The notes below the pieces were generated by a model. It saw only the letters and a list, made by a program, of their open reading frames with translations. It was not told the origin of the DNA and made no database searches. Below, piece after piece: positions 5,554 to 7,705 of a DNA stretch of 7,705 bases. Each line of letters starts with the position of its first letter. Position 1 is the stretch's first letter. The DNA lies in the NCBI GenBank assembly GCA_018334775.1, contig JAGXLJ010000046.1:1-7705 (forward strand), written 5' to 3'. The stretch is from Halodesulfurarchaeum sp. (GTDB taxonomy: Archaea; Halobacteriota; Halobacteria; Halobacteriales; Halobacteriaceae). A program made the translations under genes and the position numbers.

Positions 5554-6813
5554 TCAACAGAACGACACCCCCCACCGCTCGACTGGCACTGATTCTCCGA
5601 CAGTCAGTTCTGTCGATGACTCTGCCACCTGCACCCAGCCGTCAATTCCGGTGAGTGACGGGAGGCCACCGCGCTCGGCAGTACGGGCCACCGGTGAATC
5701 GGTCTGGCCGCCCCCGTTGTCGAGGGTGACACCATGTACTGTTCGTCGACCGGCTTCGCTATGCAACTCGGTTTCGAGGGTTGCCTGGACCGTTGGCGGA
5801 TCGACGGGCTGCGTTCCAACCGCCGTTGCGAGCGCAGGGCGAACCACCAACGAGGCAACAACGAGGCTGGCGATCGGTGTCCCTGGAAGCATTGCGATTG
5901 GAGTCCCGGAAACGACGCCGAAACCGGCACTATGCCCAGGCCGAAGTGCCAAACCCCGAATCAGCACCTCGCCACGATCAGCGACGACCGAGGGAAGTAA
6001 ATCTCGGGAGCCGACAGATGACCCGCCTGTCGTCACGATCAGGTCCGCGTCCAGGTCCCGTTCGATTGCCGCTTGCAGGGCCGATTCTTCATCTGTGACC
6101 ACGTCCCGATACCGGGCAGTGCCACACCACTGCTCCACCTGTGTCGATCCGACGAGTCCGTTCGTCTCGACGACTTCACCCGGGTCTGGATCCGACTGCA
6201 CGAGTTCCTCCCCGGTGGGAATGACAGCAACCGTCGGTGCGTCCAGAACAGGAATCTTTCGGACCCCCGCCAGTTTGAGAGCGCCAAGATCACCGGGTCG
6301 GAGCCGGTGCCCCGCCTCGAAGAGGGACGTTCCGGTTTGGAGGTCTGCCCCGATCGGAGTCACATAGGCTCCGGATTCGACGGGCGCTCGGATTTTGATG
6401 CGGTTCCCAGATTGTCCATCAGTTTCCGGCTTGGCCCCCTCCTCGGGCATCTCACTCACGTTCTCGATCATTACGACAGCATCGGCCCCCTCGGGAACCG
6501 CCGACCCGGTGTGAACGTATGCAGTTTCACCTGTCCCAATGGCTCCGGTCGTCGTGGAGAAAACGCTCGGTTCGGTACCGGCTGCATCGGTTGTGTCAGC
6601 GGCTCGGACAGCATAGCCATCGCGTTCGGAACGGCGGTACGCTGGCAGATTCCGGTCCGCGACTATCGCGTTCGGCAGAACCTGACCTTTTGCCTCGCCG
6701 ATGGGGACGGTTTCGGTCCGATCGATAGGCCCGAGTTGGTCCTCGAGCACGGCTACCGCCTCCGCGATCGGCGTCGGACCGCCGTCCAATCGGTCCCTGT
6801 CCGAGTCAGTCAT
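5554..6813 (-). CDS. moeA: MoeA-type molybdopterin molybdenumtransferase, divergent signature
   Basis: MoeA inserts molybdate (or tungstate) into adenylylated molybdopterin to form the cofactor. The 419 residues fit a single MoeA without an extra periplasmic-binding-like domain. Visible marks are RSERDGYAVR (61-70, the SxxDGYA motif with Asp65), HTGSAVPEGADAVVMIE (101-117), VAVIPTGEEL (195-204), VETNG (215-219), TTGGSSVGSRD (261-271) and MLPGTPIAS (308-316). Deviations: the usual Lys-Pro-Gly-Lys-Pro reads RPGHS (291-295), and LPGNP or LPGYP reads LPGTP. These changes lie in the substrate pocket of known MoeA structures, so this may be a specialised paralogue. Start: the frame extends 66 codons upstream, but that part is unlike MoeA and lies antisense to the next gene. 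The ATG at 6813 has a TTGTTATT box 28 bases upstream. Divergent from the cyclodeaminase-family gene. Confidence 0.9.
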   Translation of the reverse strand: MTDSDRDRLDGGPTPIAEAVAVLEDQLGPIDRTETVPIGEAKGQVLPNAIVADRNLPAYRRSERDGYAVRAADTTDAAGTEPSVFSTTTGAIGTGETAYVHTGSAVPEGADAVVMIENVSEMPEEGAKPETDGQSGNRIKIRAPVESGAYVTPIGADLQTGTSLFEAGHRLRPGDLGALKLAGVRKIPVLDAPTVAVIPTGEELVQSDPDPGEVVETNGLVGSTQVEQWCGTARYRDVVTDEESALQAAIERDLDADLIVTTGGSSVGSRDLLPSVVADRGEVLIRGLALRPGHSAGFGVVSGTPIAMLPGTPIASLVVASLVVRPALATAVGTQPVDPPTVQATLETELHSEAGRRTVHGVTLDNGGGQTDSPVARTAERGGLPSLTGIDGWVQVAESSTELTVGESVPVERWGVSFC

Positions 6814-6837
6814 AGTCCCGGATTGGCCCGGCGCGCC

Positions 6838-6845
6838 AATAACAA
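6838..6845 (-). promoter_or_regulatory. TATA-like box of moeA
   Basis: TTGTTATT on the minus strand is the most AT-rich octamer in the 83-base divergent gap. Its centre is about 28 bases from the moeA ATG at 6813, and it supports that start over the longer open frame reaching 7011. Confidence 0.5.
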
Positions 6846-6866
6846 CCCGGGACGGCCACCCCGAGG

Positions 6867-6870
6867 TTTT
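6867..6870 (+). promoter_or_regulatory. Weak TATA-like box of the cyclodeaminase-family gene
   Basis: A TTTT run in GGTTTTCGG, centred about 28 bases before the ATG at 6897. The spacing is right but the box is short and GC-flanked, so this is the least certain promoter in the window. Confidence 0.35.
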
Positions 6871-6896
6871 CGGCGATGGCGCGTCTCGGTTGCAGT

Positions 6897-7705
6897 ATGA
6901 CAGACGTCTTGTTCCTCTCCAACGAGGACGTGTCTGGGCTTGCCGAACAGTCGGCGTTCGTTGAGGTCGTTCGGGAGGCCTACCGCCAGCGTGGGACAGG
7001 TGCGCCAGCAAAACCCCGGACTGCGCTCCGAAACACGGAGCCGCCGGGACTGTTCACGACCTACGCGGCCATTCTACCGGAGACTGGAGTGATGGGTGGA
7101 TACATGTACAGCGCCGGCTTCGAGGCGGGTGACGCCTGGTTCGTCACCCCACTTTTCGACGCCGAGTCAGGCGAACTGCTGACGATTGTCGACGGCGCGA
7201 GCATGAACCCGTTCAAGACCGGGGCGACCGGTGCTGTGGGAGTTGACTCCCTGGCCAGGGACGATGCAAGCGTGCTCGCGATCTTTGGTAGCCAGACCCA
7301 GGCCAAAGCGCAACTCCGGGCGACCGCAACCGTTCGTGACCTGTCCGAGGTCCGGGTCTATTCCCCTACAGACACCTCTCGCGAGGCGTTTGCAGAAACA
7401 ATGACTGACACGACCGAGGCGCCGATAACTCCCGTGTCGAGCCCGGCCGCCGCTCTCGATGGGGCGGACATCGTGATCACAGCCACGGATGCCAGCGATC
7501 CTGTCTTTGATGGCTCTGACCTCGAGCCTGGAACCCATGTAACGGCGATGGGACAGTACGATCCGAACAAATACGAGCTCGATGCAACGACTCTCGAGCG
7601 GTCCGTCTACGTTCCAGACCTCGAAGCCCGGGTCCTGCAGGACGCCGGGTCGTTTCTCAACGCCCTCAAGGCGGGAGTCATCGAGGCCGACCACGTGCAA
7701 GCTCC
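6897..7705 (+). CDS. Ornithine cyclodeaminase/mu-crystallin family protein, 3' end beyond window
   Basis: The frame opens at ATG 6897 (MTDVLFLSNEDV) and is still open at base 7705 after 269 codons. Family members are about 320-330 residues, so some 50-60 are missing. The family comprises NAD(P)-dependent cyclodeaminases, alanine dehydrogenases and imine/ketimine reductases. Recognisable parts are AKPRTALR (38-45), the GYMYSAGF segment (68-75), LTIVDGASMNPFKTGATGAVG (95-115), a Rossmann-fold start VLAIFGSQTQAKAQLRATA (126-144), ADIVITAT (190-197) and THVTAMGQYDPNKYELD (213-229). Two key positions differ from the family norm. The dinucleotide-binding GxGxQA reads GSQTQA (131-136), with Gln133 for Gly. 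The substrate-carboxylate Arg of LRTGA is Lys107 in FKTGA. The true substrate is therefore open. It diverges from moeA with an 83-base gap. Confidence 0.88.
   Translation, partial: MTDVLFLSNEDVSGLAEQSAFVEVVREAYRQRGTGAPAKPRTALRNTEPPGLFTTYAAILPETGVMGGYMYSAGFEAGDAWFVTPLFDAESGELLTIVDGASMNPFKTGATGAVGVDSLARDDASVLAIFGSQTQAKAQLRATATVRDLSEVRVYSPTDTSREAFAETMTDTTEAPITPVSSPAAALDGADIVITATDASDPVFDGSDLEPGTHVTAMGQYDPNKYELDATTLERSVYVPDLEARVLQDAGSFLNALKAGVIEADHVQA

Noticed and set aside
5522..6900. Two long plus-strand open frames (281 and 275 codons) opposite moeA
   Set aside because: Both are antisense shadows of moeA; their Ser/Arg/Pro-rich translations match no family.
6814..7011. 66-codon N-terminal extension of moeA
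   Set aside because: It lies upstream of the proposed promoter, overlaps the divergent cyclodeaminase-family gene in antisense, and its Arg/Pro-rich translation is unlike MoeA.
7167..7700. Minus-strand open frame of 177 codons at the right end
   Set aside because: It is antisense to the cyclodeaminase-family gene, which has clear family motifs, and has no recognisable content of its own.

Overview
The window reads as a piece of haloarchaeal (class Halobacteria) chromosome. Four things point there: GC-rich DNA with acidic, Asp/Glu-rich proteins; an archaeal Orc1/Cdc6 replication protein; lineage-restricted haloarchaeal families (DUF6517-type lipoprotein, DUF5778-type protein); and start codons that mostly lack a Shine-Dalgarno sequence but have an AT-rich TATA-like box about 25-29 bases upstream, the arrangement of leaderless archaeal transcripts. 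All family names come from motif reading, since no database search was possible.

Layout. The left two thirds is on the minus strand. Reading right to left from 4.0 kb: a cis-prenyltransferase (uppS), a DUF6517-type lipoprotein, a glutathionyl-hydroquinone-reductase-like GST (yqjG type), an Orc1/Cdc6 ATPase, a roughly 230-base gap carrying repeated TTCCGGACC units, and the first 16 codons of another gene that leaves the window at base 1. A divergent promoter region at about 4.02-4.07 kb separates these from a plus-strand run: a DUF5778-type protein, a pterin-4a-carbinolamine dehydratase (PCD) and a HAD hydrolase. The HAD gene converges with a minus-strand moeA (7 bases between the stop codons). 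moeA in turn diverges from an ornithine cyclodeaminase/mu-crystallin family gene that runs off the right edge.

How the genes fit together. Nearly every gene seems to have its own promoter, so this looks like single-gene units and not one pathway operon. Plausible themes are lipid-carrier synthesis (uppS), thiol/redox chemistry (GST), replication (cdc6) and pterin or molybdopterin metabolism (PCD and moeA, close but not co-transcribed). I do not see a mobile element, CRISPR array, tRNA or rRNA, and nothing that amounts to a clear new multi-gene system. The points most worth following are: (1) altered signature residues in both MoeA and the cyclodeaminase-family protein; (2) an 11-codon, possibly leaderless upstream ORF overlapping the uppS start, fed by an AT box placed symmetrically between two divergent ATGs; (3) the TTCCGGACC repeats beside cdc6; and (4) a glutathione-type enzyme in a lineage known to use gamma-glutamylcysteine instead of glutathione.
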